From assembly GCF_000812465.1 (NCBI RefSeq), contig NZ_JWMA01000081.1, forward strand, positions 1-64,000: a stretch of DNA of 64,000 nucleotides, given 5' to 3'. The notes below the pieces were generated by a model. That model saw nothing but the letters and a program-made list of their open reading frames with translations. It was not told the DNA's origin and made no database searches. Within the stretch, counting starts at the first letter, position 1. Each line of letters opens with the position of its first letter. This DNA comes from Cupriavidus sp. IDO (GTDB lineage: Bacteria > Pseudomonadota > Gammaproteobacteria > Burkholderiales > Burkholderiaceae). Positions 34,299 to 43,676 of this stretch are shown here, in pieces. The position numbers and the translations under genes were made by a program.

Positions 34299-36455
34299 TT
34301 ACTGCACGGGACGGGGGTGGAACCTGTCGTTCGCGCCGGCGCGGCGCCGCAGCCAACCGGAAGGACGGAAGCGCGCGCCGTGCCGGTCGGCCAGCCGGTC
34401 GCATTCGGCGACGAATGCTTCAAGGCCCATCGTCTCGATCAGCGACAGCGTGCCCCCTGTCCACGACGGAAAGCCGATGCCGAGCACGGCGCCGATGTCG
34501 GCGTCAGCCGCGCTCGTCACGACACCCTCTTCCACGCAGCGCGCGGCTTCGAGCGCCTGGATGCAGAGCAGGCGGCTCCTGACGTCTTCCACGCTCGGCT
34601 GGACGACCTGCACCGGATAGAGATCGGACAGCCCGGTCCACAGGCGCTTTCTGCCGTCGTCCGGATAGCTGTAAAAGCCCTTCCCGGCCTTGCGCCCCAG
34701 GCGGCCCAGGGTGTTGAACTTCTCGATGACGGGTTGCGCATGCTGCCGCAACGAGGACGCCGGCAGGCCATCGGCGACGGCCTGGTCGATTACGCGCTTC
34801 TGCAAGTCGAGTGACACTTCGTCGGTGACGGCAAGTGGGCCGGTTGACATGCCCGCCTGCTTAGCCGCGTTCTCGATCAGCGCCGGCGCGATGCCTTCGG
34901 CCAGCATCGCCATGCCTTCGTCGATATAGGCGCAGAACACCCGGCTGGTGTAGAAGCCCGGGCTGTCGTTGACGACGATCGGCGTCTTACGCAGTTGCCG
35001 GACGAAATCGAGCGCGTGCGCGAGCGTTGCAGGTGCCGTTTCCTTGCCGACGATGACCTCGACGAGCGGCATCCGGTCGACCGGCGAAAAGAAGTGGATG
35101 CCGATGAACTGCGCCGGCCGGGCGCTTTCGCTTGCCAGTCCGGTGATCGGCAGCGTCGACGTATTGCTCGCAAAGACCGCGGACGGCGACAGTACCGCCT
35201 CCGCCTTGCGGATGACATCGGCCTTCACTTCCCGCTGTTCGAAGACGGCCTCGACAACCAGATCGCAGCCGTCCAGCAACGCGAAAGCGTCGGTTGCCCG
35301 GATGCGTGCGGCGATCTCTTCCGCAGAGACATCGGTGAGGCGGCCCTTCGTCACCTCCCTGGCCAGCAGTCCGGTGCAACGGGCCTTGCCCTTCTCGGCG
35401 GCAGCCAGGTCCACATCGAGCAGCACGACCTCGATGCCCGCCACGGCGGCTGCATGTGCGATGCCGCTGCCCATCATGCCAGCGCCGACCACGCCGAGCT
35501 TGCACACGGGCTTCGGGGGAATCCCGGCGGGCCGCGCCGCACCCTTCTCGGCCGCCAGCTTGTTGACGAATAGCGTGCGCATCAGGTTTCTCGCCACGGG
35601 GCCGGAGAGCAGGGTGGCGAAGTAGTTCACCTCGACGCGAAGCGCGGCATCAATCGGCAGTTGCGTGCCTTCGTAGACGCAAGACAGGATGGCCGCAGGC
35701 GCGGGGTAGTTGCCGCTGTGCCGGCCATGCGAGGCCGCCACGCCCACGCCGAACGTCGTCATCGCGTGCGGCGCCAACGGGCCGGCGCCGCCGGGTACGC
35801 GGAAGCCCTTGACGTCCCACGGCTGGCAAGCGCCGGGATTGGCGAGGACCCACGCGCGGGCCGTAGCGTAGAGCTGATCCGCCGGGACGACGGCATCCAC
35901 CATACCGATCCGCAGGGCCTCCGCCGGTTTGACGTGGCCGCCCTCCAGCAGCAGCGGCATGGCGCGCTCGATGCCGATCAGCCGGGGCAGGCGCTGCGTC
36001 CCGCCGCCGCCCGGCAGCAGTCCGACCGTGACCTCCGGCAGGCCGACCACCGCCCTGGGATCATCCACCAGCACGCGATAGTGACAAGCCAGGCATAGCT
36101 CATAGCCACCGCCTAGCGCCACGCCGTTGATGGCGGCGGCGACGGGCTTGCCGCAGGTCTCCAGGTCGCGCAGGATCTTCGACGCTTGCAGCACCGAATC
36201 GCGCGCCATCTCCGCCGTGACGTTGCGGTCGTATGCCGTGACGAAGTCCTTCAGGTCCGCGCCGGCAACGAAGCCGCCGCGCTTGCCGGACGTGATGACC
36301 GCGCCGCGAATTCCGCCCTGCTGGCGCACGCGCTGCACAACCTCGGCCAGGTCCGCGACCAGATCTGGCACGAAAACATTCATCGGGCGATCGGGCACGT
36401 TGATGCTGACGCGCGCGACGCCTTCGGCGTCGACTTCGAAATCAATGGTATTCAT
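34299..36455 (-). CDS. FadB/FadJ-like enoyl-CoA hydratase / 3-hydroxyacyl-CoA dehydrogenase
   Basis: The 718-residue two-function protein has an N-terminal crotonase domain (about 1-190) with both catalytic glutamates (ALGGGYELCLAC; GLPEVTVGLLPGGGG). A linker leads to the NAD-binding domain (KLGVVGAGMMGSGIAHAAAVAG, near residue 320; FIGIHFFSPVDRMPLVEV) and the C-terminal 3HCDH domains (FGIGFPSWTGG-type end). It hydrates enoyl-CoA and oxidises the 3-hydroxyacyl-CoA. The thiolase gene lies nine bases upstream in the operon, the usual FadBA partnership. Confidence 0.93.
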   Translation of the reverse strand: MNTIDFEVDAEGVARVSINVPDRPMNVFVPDLVADLAEVVQRVRQQGGIRGAVITSGKRGGFVAGADLKDFVTAYDRNVTAEMARDSVLQASKILRDLETCGKPVAAAINGVALGGGYELCLACHYRVLVDDPRAVVGLPEVTVGLLPGGGGTQRLPRLIGIERAMPLLLEGGHVKPAEALRIGMVDAVVPADQLYATARAWVLANPGACQPWDVKGFRVPGGAGPLAPHAMTTFGVGVAASHGRHSGNYPAPAAILSCVYEGTQLPIDAALRVEVNYFATLLSGPVARNLMRTLFVNKLAAEKGAARPAGIPPKPVCKLGVVGAGMMGSGIAHAAAVAGIEVVLLDVDLAAAEKGKARCTGLLAREVTKGRLTDVSAEEIAARIRATDAFALLDGCDLVVEAVFEQREVKADVIRKAEAVLSPSAVFASNTSTLPITGLASESARPAQFIGIHFFSPVDRMPLVEVIVGKETAPATLAHALDFVRQLRKTPIVVNDSPGFYTSRVFCAYIDEGMAMLAEGIAPALIENAAKQAGMSTGPLAVTDEVSLDLQKRVIDQAVADGLPASSLRQHAQPVIEKFNTLGRLGRKAGKGFYSYPDDGRKRLWTGLSDLYPVQVVQPSVEDVRSRLLCIQALEAARCVEEGVVTSAADADIGAVLGIGFPSWTGGTLSLIETMGLEAFVAECDRLADRHGARFRPSGWLRRRAGANDRFHPRPVQ

Positions 36456-36464
36456 GGTGATGGC

Positions 36465-37670
36465 TCAGATGCGTTCGATAATGGTGACCGTGGCCTGGCC
36501 CGCGGCCGCGCACAGCGTGACGAGGCCGGTGGTCAGGTCGCGGCGTTCCAGTTCGTCGAGCAGCGTGCCCAGTAGGATCGCGCCCGTTGCCCCCAGCGGA
36601 TGGCCGAGCGCGATCGCTCCGCCATTCACGTTGACGCGGTCGTGGGGAATGTCGAAGGTCTTCATGTAGGCCATCGGCACGACGGCGAAGGCTTCGTTGA
36701 TCTCGAACAGGTCGATGTCCGCGATGCCCATGCCCAGCCGGTCCAGCAGCTTCGATGTGGCCGGCATGGGCCCACCGAGGCTCAGCAGCGGCTCCGACGC
36801 GGCCGATACATAGCCGCGAATCCGCGCGCGGGGCCTGATCCCACTGTGCTCGCCGAACTCGCGCGTGCCCAGCAGCACCACGCAAGCGCCGTCGACGATC
36901 CCGCTGGAATTGCCGCTGGTATGGATATGCTCGATCGCCTCGACGTGCGGATAGCACTGCTGCACGACGGCGTTGTAGCCCGCCTCGCCCAAGCTGGTGA
37001 AGGACGGCTTGAGCCGGGCGAGGTCTTCGATCGTCGTGCCCGGACGCACGGCCTCGTCCCGCGCGAGAACGGACTCGCCCAGCAGGTCGCGCACCGCGAC
37101 GAGCGATCGTTCGAAATAGCCGGATGCGCGCGCGTGCGCGGCGCGTCGCTGGCTTTCGACGGCAAACGCATCCACGTCGCTGCGGGAGAAGCCCCATAAC
37201 GTTGCCATCAGGTCTGCCGCGACGCCGTTCGGGATATAGGGATAGCGATGGCCGATCCGGGGGTCTGTATAGTTGGCGCCGCCGTCGGACCCCATCGCCA
37301 CCCGTGACATCGACTCCACGCCGCCGCCGACCACCGCCTGCGCCTGTCCGGCACGGATCAGGCTCACGCCCTGATTGACGGCATCCAGCGCAGAGGTACA
37401 GAAGCGGTTCACCTGATAGCCGGGCAGGTGTTCGCCATACCCCGCATTGAGGATGGCCGCGCGCGTCATGTCCGCGCCCTGCTCCCCGACAGGCGTGACG
37501 ATACCCAGTCCCACATCCTCCAGCTCGCGGGTATCAAGCCGGGTGCGCGTCTTCAGCGCCGCAAGCACCTGGCTGGCCAGTTCCACCGGCGTGATGGCAT
37601 GCAGCGCGCCGTCCGCACGCCCACGGCCGCGTGGCGTGCGGACGTGATCATAAATATAGGCTTCAGTCAT
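36465..37670 (-). CDS. Thiolase (acetyl-CoA C-acyltransferase)
   Basis: The 401-residue thiolase has the nucleophilic cysteine in VNRFCTSALDAVNQG, NEAFAVVPMA, the histidine motif GGAIALGHPLGATGA and the second cysteine in TLCAAAGQATVTIIE. In that last loop alanines replace two of the three glycines of the usual CxGxGxG, a variation also seen in FadI-like enzymes. It cleaves 3-oxoacyl-CoA with CoA. The dimer-type N-terminus (YIYDHVRTPRGRGRADGALH) is typical of the degradative class. It partners the FadB-like gene that follows nine bases later. Confidence 0.93.
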   Translation of the reverse strand: MTEAYIYDHVRTPRGRGRADGALHAITPVELASQVLAALKTRTRLDTRELEDVGLGIVTPVGEQGADMTRAAILNAGYGEHLPGYQVNRFCTSALDAVNQGVSLIRAGQAQAVVGGGVESMSRVAMGSDGGANYTDPRIGHRYPYIPNGVAADLMATLWGFSRSDVDAFAVESQRRAAHARASGYFERSLVAVRDLLGESVLARDEAVRPGTTIEDLARLKPSFTSLGEAGYNAVVQQCYPHVEAIEHIHTSGNSSGIVDGACVVLLGTREFGEHSGIRPRARIRGYVSAASEPLLSLGGPMPATSKLLDRLGMGIADIDLFEINEAFAVVPMAYMKTFDIPHDRVNVNGGAIALGHPLGATGAILLGTLLDELERRDLTTGLVTLCAAAGQATVTIIERI

Positions 37671-37741
37671 GGTGATCTCGATGAGTACGTGAGTACGCGG
37701 CGCGGGTGTTCGTCCCGTTCACGGGACGGACGCGGGCGCCC

Positions 37742-39520
37742 TTAGAAAAAGAGGATGGCGTCGTCCCGCACCGCGAAGTCGCCATCACAGGCACGGATGG
37801 CGGCCAGGCATGCGTCGGCTTCGGGCAGGAGGCGGTTGAAATAGAAAGCCGCGACGGCGTGTCGGGCCTGGAAAAAGGGATCTCCCGCAACGGCCCGCGC
37901 GGCGCACGTGGCAGCGGAACGGGCGAAGAGGTAGGCGAAGGCCAGATGGCCGATGATGCGCAAATAGTCCGTGGCCACCGCGCCGACCAGATGGGGATCG
38001 CTTGCCACGCATGCGGAAAGCTCCCGGCTCAACACCTCGACGTCCGCCGCGAGGCTGCCGAGCCTTTGTCTCATGGACGCGGGCGCCGTTTGCGCGCCGG
38101 GCGATGCCAGCCACACGGCGATCAGGTCGAGGAATACACGCAAGCGGCGCCCGTCGTCGGCAATGACCTTGCGGCCCAGCAGGTCGATGGCCTGGATGCC
38201 GTTGGAGCCTTCATAGATCTGCATGATGCGCGCGTCGCGCACAAGCTGTTCGACGCCGGTCTCGACCATGTAGCCGTAGCCGCCATGCACCTGTATGGCG
38301 AGGTTGGCGCAGGCCGATGCATTGTCCGTCAGGAATGCCTTGGCGACTGGCGTGAGCAGCGCCACCAGGTCTTCGGCGCGCTGACGGGCGTGCGGGTCCT
38401 CGTGGTGCGCTTCCACGTCGAGCTGAAGCCCGAGCCAGTATGCGAGCATGCGCCCGCCTTCCACCCACGCCTTCTGCGTGAGCAGCATCCGGCGGACTTC
38501 CGCGTGGGCGATGATCGGTGCGGCTTCAGTGGCAATGTTCGCGGCCCTGCCCTGCCGACGCTGGCGCGCGTAGTCGATGGCCGCCTGGCTGGCCGCTTCC
38601 GCGATGCCAACGGCCTGCACCCCAACGCCAAGCCGGGCGGCGTTCATCATCACGAAAGCATTCGAGAGACCGCAGTGGGGCGCTCCGACCAGCCAGCCGA
38701 CCGCGCCGTCGAACTGCATCGCGCAGGTGGCGCTGCCGCAAATGCCCATCTTGTGCTCGATGCCAGTGACGCGGACGGCATTGCGCACACCGGGCCGTCC
38801 GACCGCATCAGGGATGAACTTCGGCACGACGAACAGCGACACCCCGCGGCTTCCCGCCGGCGCACCGGGCAGGCGTGCGAGGACCAGATGGACGATGTTC
38901 TCCGCGAGGTCATGGTCCCCGCCGGAAATGAATAGCTTGGCACCACTGAGCCGCCACGCGCCGTGGCCCTCCGCTTCGGCGCGGCAGCGCACCGTGCCAA
39001 GATCCGAGCCGCTCTGCGGTTCGGTCAGGCACATCGTCGCGGTCCACTCGCCCGACACCAGTTTCGGCAGATAGAGCCGGCGCAACGCCTCGCTGCCGTA
39101 GTGGCGCAGCGTGTGATACGCGCCATGCGCCAGCGCCGGATACATGCTCCACGCGGGACAGGTGGCGTTCAGGAACTCGTAGAGAACATTGTTCAGCAGC
39201 GACGGCAAGGCCTGCCCGCCATCTTCCGCGCGGCAGGCCAGGGCCGGCCAGCCTTGCTCGACGAAGGCGCGATATGCCGCTGCGTAGCCGTGAGGCGTCC
39301 GGACTTCACCGGCTTCGAGCACGCATCCTTCGCGGTCGCCGCGCGCGTTCAACGGCGCGACAACATCCTCGGCGTAGCGCGCCGCCGCGCCAATGACCTG
39401 CTCGCAAGTGTCCGCGCCGAGCCCGCGATAGGCCGGCAGGCCGGATAGCTCGCGGTCCACATCAAGCAGTTCGCGAAGGATGAATCGAATCTCGCCCAGG
39501 GGCGCGACGAAGGAGCGCAT
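37742..39520 (-). CDS. Acyl-CoA dehydrogenase, long (DmdC/AidB-like) type
   Basis: The protein is about 592 residues, against about 385 for ordinary ACADs. It contains an extra N-terminal segment (LLDVDRELSGLPAYRGL), the ACAD core (MCLTEPQSGSDLGTVRC; HGGYGYMVETGVEQLVRDAR; QIYEGSNGIQAIDLLGRK, with the catalytic-type Glu) and a C-terminal helical extension. This is the architecture of 3-methylmercaptopropionyl-CoA dehydrogenase DmdC and relatives, which accept varied short or substituted acyl-CoAs. I use ATG 39520; a TTG at 39550 would add ten residues. A motif shared with other promoters lies 79 bp upstream. Confidence 0.88.
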   Translation of the reverse strand: MRSFVAPLGEIRFILRELLDVDRELSGLPAYRGLGADTCEQVIGAAARYAEDVVAPLNARGDREGCVLEAGEVRTPHGYAAAYRAFVEQGWPALACRAEDGGQALPSLLNNVLYEFLNATCPAWSMYPALAHGAYHTLRHYGSEALRRLYLPKLVSGEWTATMCLTEPQSGSDLGTVRCRAEAEGHGAWRLSGAKLFISGGDHDLAENIVHLVLARLPGAPAGSRGVSLFVVPKFIPDAVGRPGVRNAVRVTGIEHKMGICGSATCAMQFDGAVGWLVGAPHCGLSNAFVMMNAARLGVGVQAVGIAEAASQAAIDYARQRRQGRAANIATEAAPIIAHAEVRRMLLTQKAWVEGGRMLAYWLGLQLDVEAHHEDPHARQRAEDLVALLTPVAKAFLTDNASACANLAIQVHGGYGYMVETGVEQLVRDARIMQIYEGSNGIQAIDLLGRKVIADDGRRLRVFLDLIAVWLASPGAQTAPASMRQRLGSLAADVEVLSRELSACVASDPHLVGAVATDYLRIIGHLAFAYLFARSAATCAARAVAGDPFFQARHAVAAFYFNRLLPEADACLAAIRACDGDFAVRDDAILFF

Positions 39521-39598
39521 CTCTGTGTCTGCCGCGTGATCGCGGACCAATGGTTTGATGAGGTGAGATGCATTCTCGGGGCTTACCGATTCCCGGTA

Positions 39599-39613
39599 AT
39601 CGTCTTATCCGAC
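39599..39613. promoter_or_regulatory. ATCGTC-N5-CGAC motif, copy 1
   Basis: ATCGTC at 39599-39604 and CGAC at 39610-39613, with five bases between. It lies in the 115-bp gap between the kinase gene and the long acyl-CoA dehydrogenase gene. The same motif with the same spacing occurs in the promoter of the LuxR-type regulator and twice between the divergent Rieske operons. Confidence 0.45.
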
Positions 39614-39635
39614 GTTTTGACGCGCGATCGATGCG

Positions 39636-40709
39636 TCAGCGATTTGCCTGGCGCGCACGCTCCAGCCCGAGTTCCGCCAGCGCCGCCACCTGCAGGCCAT
39701 TGCGGATCGAATCGTCCGACGCCGCCATGCCGTCGAGCGCCCGCTTCAGCACTCCCTGCAGGATGGCAGCCATGCGGAAGAGGTTGTAGGCGAGGTAAAA
39801 GTTCCAGTCGCCCGTCACGGTGAGGCCCGTCGAGGCGAGGTAGCTGTCGCGGTATGCGTGCATGTCCGGAATGCCGAGCGCGGCGAGGTCCAGGCCGCCG
39901 AGGCCGCGAAAAACGTCGGGCGGAATGTCCCAGTACATGCAGAGGTAACTGAAGTCGGCCAGCGGATGCCCGAGCGTCGACAGTTCCCAGTCGAGGATGC
40001 CGAGGACGACAGGCTCGGTCGGATGGAAGATCAGGTTGTCGATGCGGAAATCGCCGTGGACGATGGACACCGGCGGCGCGTCTTCCGGCGGGATGTGAGA
40101 GGGAAGCCACTCCATCAGTTCGTCCATCGCGGCGATCCGGGCGGTTTCGCTGCTGCGGTACTGCTTCGACCAGCGCTCGATCTGCCGCTGGAAGTAGTTG
40201 CCGGGCTTTCCGAAATCCGACAGCCCCGCCTCTCCGGGTTTCACCCGATGCAGGGCCGCCAGTGCATCATGCATCGCGTGATAGATGGCGGCACGCTCCG
40301 CCGGCGCCATCCCCGGCAGCGACGGATCCCAGAACACGCGCCCCTGCAGGCACTCCATGACATAAAAGGCACGTCCGATAACCGCCTCGTCCTCGCAGAG
40401 CGCGTAGACCTTGGCCACCGGCACGTCCGTGCCGGCCAGCGCGCGCTGTATGCGGAATTCGCGTTCGATAGCATGCGCCGACGGCAACAGCCGCGCCTTC
40501 GGTGCCGGCTTGCTGCGCAGCACATAGGTGCCGGACGGCGAGGTCAGGCGGTACGTCGGATTCGACTGCCCGCCCTGGAACCGGGAGACGCTGACGGGAC
40601 CGCGGAAGCCGCTGACGTTCTCCTCCAGCCAGCGCTCCAGCCGGGCGGCATCGAGATGGAATGTCCCCTGGGCAGCCTCACCGGGGCGCGAGCCGTTGTG
40701 CAGAGTCAT
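39636..40709 (-). CDS. ACAD10/11-type (LvaA-like) kinase of the aminoglycoside phosphotransferase fold
   Basis: The 357-residue APH-fold protein has the nucleotide lysine region GTYVLRSKP, the catalytic loop SIVHGDFRIDNLIFHP and the metal motif ILDWELSTLGHPLADFSYL. These are diagnostic of the APH domain of ACAD10/11 and of bacterial LvaA. LvaA phosphorylates the 4-hydroxyl of a 4-hydroxyacyl-CoA so that an ACAD partner can convert it to the 3-hydroxy isomer. It is the first gene of the long minus-strand operon and is divergent from the LuxR-type regulator, 229 bp away. The physiological substrate here is inference. Confidence 0.88.
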   Translation of the reverse strand: MTLHNGSRPGEAAQGTFHLDAARLERWLEENVSGFRGPVSVSRFQGGQSNPTYRLTSPSGTYVLRSKPAPKARLLPSAHAIEREFRIQRALAGTDVPVAKVYALCEDEAVIGRAFYVMECLQGRVFWDPSLPGMAPAERAAIYHAMHDALAALHRVKPGEAGLSDFGKPGNYFQRQIERWSKQYRSSETARIAAMDELMEWLPSHIPPEDAPPVSIVHGDFRIDNLIFHPTEPVVLGILDWELSTLGHPLADFSYLCMYWDIPPDVFRGLGGLDLAALGIPDMHAYRDSYLASTGLTVTGDWNFYLAYNLFRMAAILQGVLKRALDGMAASDDSIRNGLQVAALAELGLERARQANR

Positions 40710-40794
40710 GATTCACGGATGGATTGGACACGAGCGGCAATCGTATCCGCGAAGTGGAGGGCGAAAGCGGCTCTGGTGCGATGTCCAGCGCAAT

Positions 40795-40809
40795 ATCGTC
40801 GTTTTCGAC
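40795..40809. promoter_or_regulatory. ATCGTC-N5-CGAC motif, copy 2 (divergent kinase/regulator promoter)
   Basis: The site reads ATCGTC GTTTT CGAC, and within it TCGTCG and CGACGA flank TTTT as a perfect dyad. It stands midway in the gap between the divergent kinase and regulator genes. A TACAAT box (40855-40860) lies about 50 bp further toward the regulator gene, so the motif would sit near -65, an activator position. Confidence 0.5.
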
Positions 40810-40938
40810 GAGTCAGCGGAGCCGCCGGGGGAACACTGCCCGATCGCTGCGCGCTACAATCACTACGCCCCCTGGCCCTGCTCTCCGACTCCCGGAGCAT
40901 GCCAGCGAGGCCATAACTATGATTACGAGACGTCCCCG

Positions 40939-43617
40939 ATGCGCCCCTCCCCTGGCCCATTCGCTACCAATTCCGCCGCCAATTTCGCAGCCAAGCTCGA
41001 ACAGCCTCCCGTCACGCCCGATCAGGTCGCGCGCCCTGCCCTGTCCAGCCTGATCTGCAATGCCAGCATCGCCAAGCTGGTGCTGCTGCGCGCGCCGGCG
41101 GGCTTCGGCAAGACGACGGTGATGAACCAGGCGCGGGCCTGCCTGGAGCAATCGGGAATCGAAACCGCCTGGCTCACCCTCGACCAGCAGGACAACAGCC
41201 CCGAGCGCCTGCTCAGGGGGCTGTCGATGGCGGCGGCGAATCTTTGGCCGGACCGCCGGGGCGCGACGACGCCGCTCGAAACGATCGAGATGCTTGCGTC
41301 CCACCCATCGCCGCTCGTGCTGTTTCTCGATGAATTCGAGGTGATCCACGATCCGGACGTGCTCAAGCTGCTGCGCGAGATCATCGACCGCCTGCCCCGG
41401 CGCAGCCAGATCGTCGTCGGTTCGCGCAGCGTTCCCAACCTGGGCCTCGGACGCCTGCGCGCCCGTGGCCAGCTTCTGGAGATCGACGCCGAGCAACTGC
41501 GCTTCACGCTGGACGAGACCCGGGAGTTCATCAAACAGCATCGGCTCGACTCGCTGCCGGCGGAGGACGTATTGCGCCTGCACGCCAAGACCGAGGGCTG
41601 GGTGACGGCCCTGTGGCTAGCGTCGATTACCCTCGCGCAGCACGGCGACGAAGGCAAGTTCATCGAACATTTCTCAGGGTCGAGCCAGGCGGTGGCCGAT
41701 TTTCTCGCCGAGGACGTGCTGTCGCGCCAGGCGCCGGAGGTCCGCCAGTTCCTGCTGCGCACCAGCATCCTGAAGCAACTGAATCCGGCCCTGTGCCAGT
41801 CCCTCTGCCCGGCGCACAACAGCGCGGAGATGCTCGAACATCTCGCCTCCACCAGCCTGTTCCTGACTCCGATCCCGGGCGAGCAGCATGCCTATCGCTA
41901 TCACCATCTCTTCGCGGACTACCTGCGCTCGCAACTGGCGCTGGAACTGCCGAACGAAGTGGCGCGGCTGCACCTTGCCGCGTCGGGCTGGTACGAGTCA
42001 CACAGCCGGCCGGGGCCTGCCATCGACCATGCCATCGATGGCGGCGACCATCCCTACGCGCTCAGCCTGTTGTCGCAGCACGCACCCGATTTCCTGAAGC
42101 AGGGCCGCCTGCGGCTGCTTGCGCGCTGGTTCTCGCAGGTTCCGGAGCATCTGGTCGCGGAGCATCCGCTGCTGCTGGTCACCTGGGCATGGGCCATCTG
42201 CTTTACGCGCGGTCCGCGCGATGCGTGGGAACTGCTCAAGCGGTCCGGCTGCCTCCACAGCGGCGACGAGACGGTAGCGTTCAACGTGAAAGTGCTGAGC
42301 ATCTTTCTGCTCACCATGACGGACCGCTTCGACGAGGCCTTTGCCGCCTGCAAGGAGATCGTCCCGAGCCTGCCCACGGGCCTCCCGTTCGCGGACTCGG
42401 TGCTGATCAACTGCATGTCGCACCTCGCCGCGACGCTAGGCGATCAGGAGGAATCGCAGCGCCTGACGGCCCTGACCCGCAGCGCCTATCCGGACAGCGC
42501 CTTCAACCGGATGTACTCCGACTGCCTCGAAGGCGTACTCGACCTGCAGCAGGGTCGGCTGCGCCATGCAATGGCGCGCTTTCGCATGGCAGTTGGCCCC
42601 GACCAGCCCGGCGGTGCCACACACAGCAACGTCAATGCCTGGGCCGCGGTACTGCTCGCGGACACCATGTACGAGACGAACCAGTTCGACCAGACCGAGC
42701 ACCTGCTCAACATTCACCTGCCGCTGGCGCGCGACCTCGGCCTGCCCGAGCGCCTGATCAGTTGCCACCTGATCCTGGCTCGCATCGCTTTCTGCCGTGG
42801 CGACATCGACCAGGCTTTCCAGCATCTGATCCAGCTCGAATACATCGGCCAGAACCGGCAGTTGCCGCGCCTGATCGCGACGGCGCGCCTGGAACGGTCG
42901 CGGCTCCTGCTGCTGCAGGGCAACAGCCTCGGCTCGCGCGTCGAACTGGAGCGCGCCAACGACCAGGCGGTCTGGACGTGGGTTCGCAAGCACCGGCAGG
43001 TCGTCCACGACCTCGACTACATTGAACTGGCCCAGATGCGCTGGGAGATGACCTTTGGCGATGCCGCCGCCGTGGCGCGGCGCCTGCTCGACGCGTTCCG
43101 CGAAGCCCGCCAGCGCGGCCTGGGCAGGCGCGCGTTCAAGCTGGAAGTGCTGCGCGCGCTGGCCACTGCGAAGTCGGGAGACCTGGGCACCGCCACGACG
43201 CTGATGTCGAAAATCCTGCTGCTGGCTTGCCAGGAAGGTTACGTGCGCCTGATCCTCGACGAAGGCGCTGCGGCGGCGCAGTTGATCCAGCGTGTCTACG
43301 CGACCGTCTCCGGCAGCGACGGCCCGCGCAGGGATCCCATCTTCGTCGACTACCTCCAGCGCTTGCTCAAGATCTGCGGCCCGATTGAGGCCGACGAAGA
43401 TGCCAGTGGTCCGCAGATCGTCGAGGCCCTTTCGCGCAAGGAGGTGCGTGTACTGCAACTGGTCGCGGAAGGCTATTCGAACAGCGCAATGGCCGAGAAG
43501 CTGTTTGTCTCCGATAGCACGATCCGTACCCACCTGCGCAATATCAGCGCGAAGCTCCAGGCGCAGAACCGCACGCAGGCCGTGGCAATCGCACGGCGCC
43601 TTAAGCTCATGCCCTGA
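40939..43617 (+). CDS. LuxR-family ATP-dependent transcriptional regulator (MalT/AlkS-like, LAL type)
   Basis: The 892-residue regulator has a Walker A motif RAPAGFGKTT (residues 51-60), a Walker B-like LVLFLDEFEV, a STAND-type ATPase region and a long helical TPR-like middle. The C-terminus is a LuxR HTH (ALSRKEVRVLQLVAEGYSNSAMAEKLFVSDSTIRTHLRNI in overlapping parts). This is the architecture of MalT and of AlkS, the alkane regulator. Such proteins activate transcription when bound to ATP and an inducer. It is divergent from the kinase-led operon and convergent with a Rieske operon, so it is the likely activator of both. The start is uncertain: ATG 40939 lacks a strong ribosome site. Confidence 0.92.
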   Translation: MRPSPGPFATNSAANFAAKLEQPPVTPDQVARPALSSLICNASIAKLVLLRAPAGFGKTTVMNQARACLEQSGIETAWLTLDQQDNSPERLLRGLSMAAANLWPDRRGATTPLETIEMLASHPSPLVLFLDEFEVIHDPDVLKLLREIIDRLPRRSQIVVGSRSVPNLGLGRLRARGQLLEIDAEQLRFTLDETREFIKQHRLDSLPAEDVLRLHAKTEGWVTALWLASITLAQHGDEGKFIEHFSGSSQAVADFLAEDVLSRQAPEVRQFLLRTSILKQLNPALCQSLCPAHNSAEMLEHLASTSLFLTPIPGEQHAYRYHHLFADYLRSQLALELPNEVARLHLAASGWYESHSRPGPAIDHAIDGGDHPYALSLLSQHAPDFLKQGRLRLLARWFSQVPEHLVAEHPLLLVTWAWAICFTRGPRDAWELLKRSGCLHSGDETVAFNVKVLSIFLLTMTDRFDEAFAACKEIVPSLPTGLPFADSVLINCMSHLAATLGDQEESQRLTALTRSAYPDSAFNRMYSDCLEGVLDLQQGRLRHAMARFRMAVGPDQPGGATHSNVNAWAAVLLADTMYETNQFDQTEHLLNIHLPLARDLGLPERLISCHLILARIAFCRGDIDQAFQHLIQLEYIGQNRQLPRLIATARLERSRLLLLQGNSLGSRVELERANDQAVWTWVRKHRQVVHDLDYIELAQMRWEMTFGDAAAVARRLLDAFREARQRGLGRRAFKLEVLRALATAKSGDLGTATTLMSKILLLACQEGYVRLILDEGAAAAQLIQRVYATVSGSDGPRRDPIFVDYLQRLLKICGPIEADEDASGPQIVEALSRKEVRVLQLVAEGYSNSAMAEKLFVSDSTIRTHLRNISAKLQAQNRTQAVAIARRLKLMP

Positions 43618-43618
43618 T

Positions 43619-43661
43619 CCGGGCGGCGTTACGCCGAGCCTTGTGCTGTCGCCCTGCCCGG
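43619..43661. terminator. Branched dyad between the convergent regulator and Rieske genes
   Basis: CCGGGC (43619-43624) pairs with GCCCGG (43656-43661) around an inner CGGCG TTA CGCCG hairpin (43624-43636). It lies in the 59-bp convergent gap. No T-run is present. Confidence 0.35.
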
Positions 43662-43676
43662 CGGACGGCCTCCCGC

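Noticed and set aside
36465..36520. Thiolase C-terminal loop CAAAGQA in place of CxGxGxG
   Set aside because: Alanine-rich versions of this loop occur in FadI-like thiolases, and the nucleophilic Cys and catalytic His are intact, so it is not evidence of lost function.
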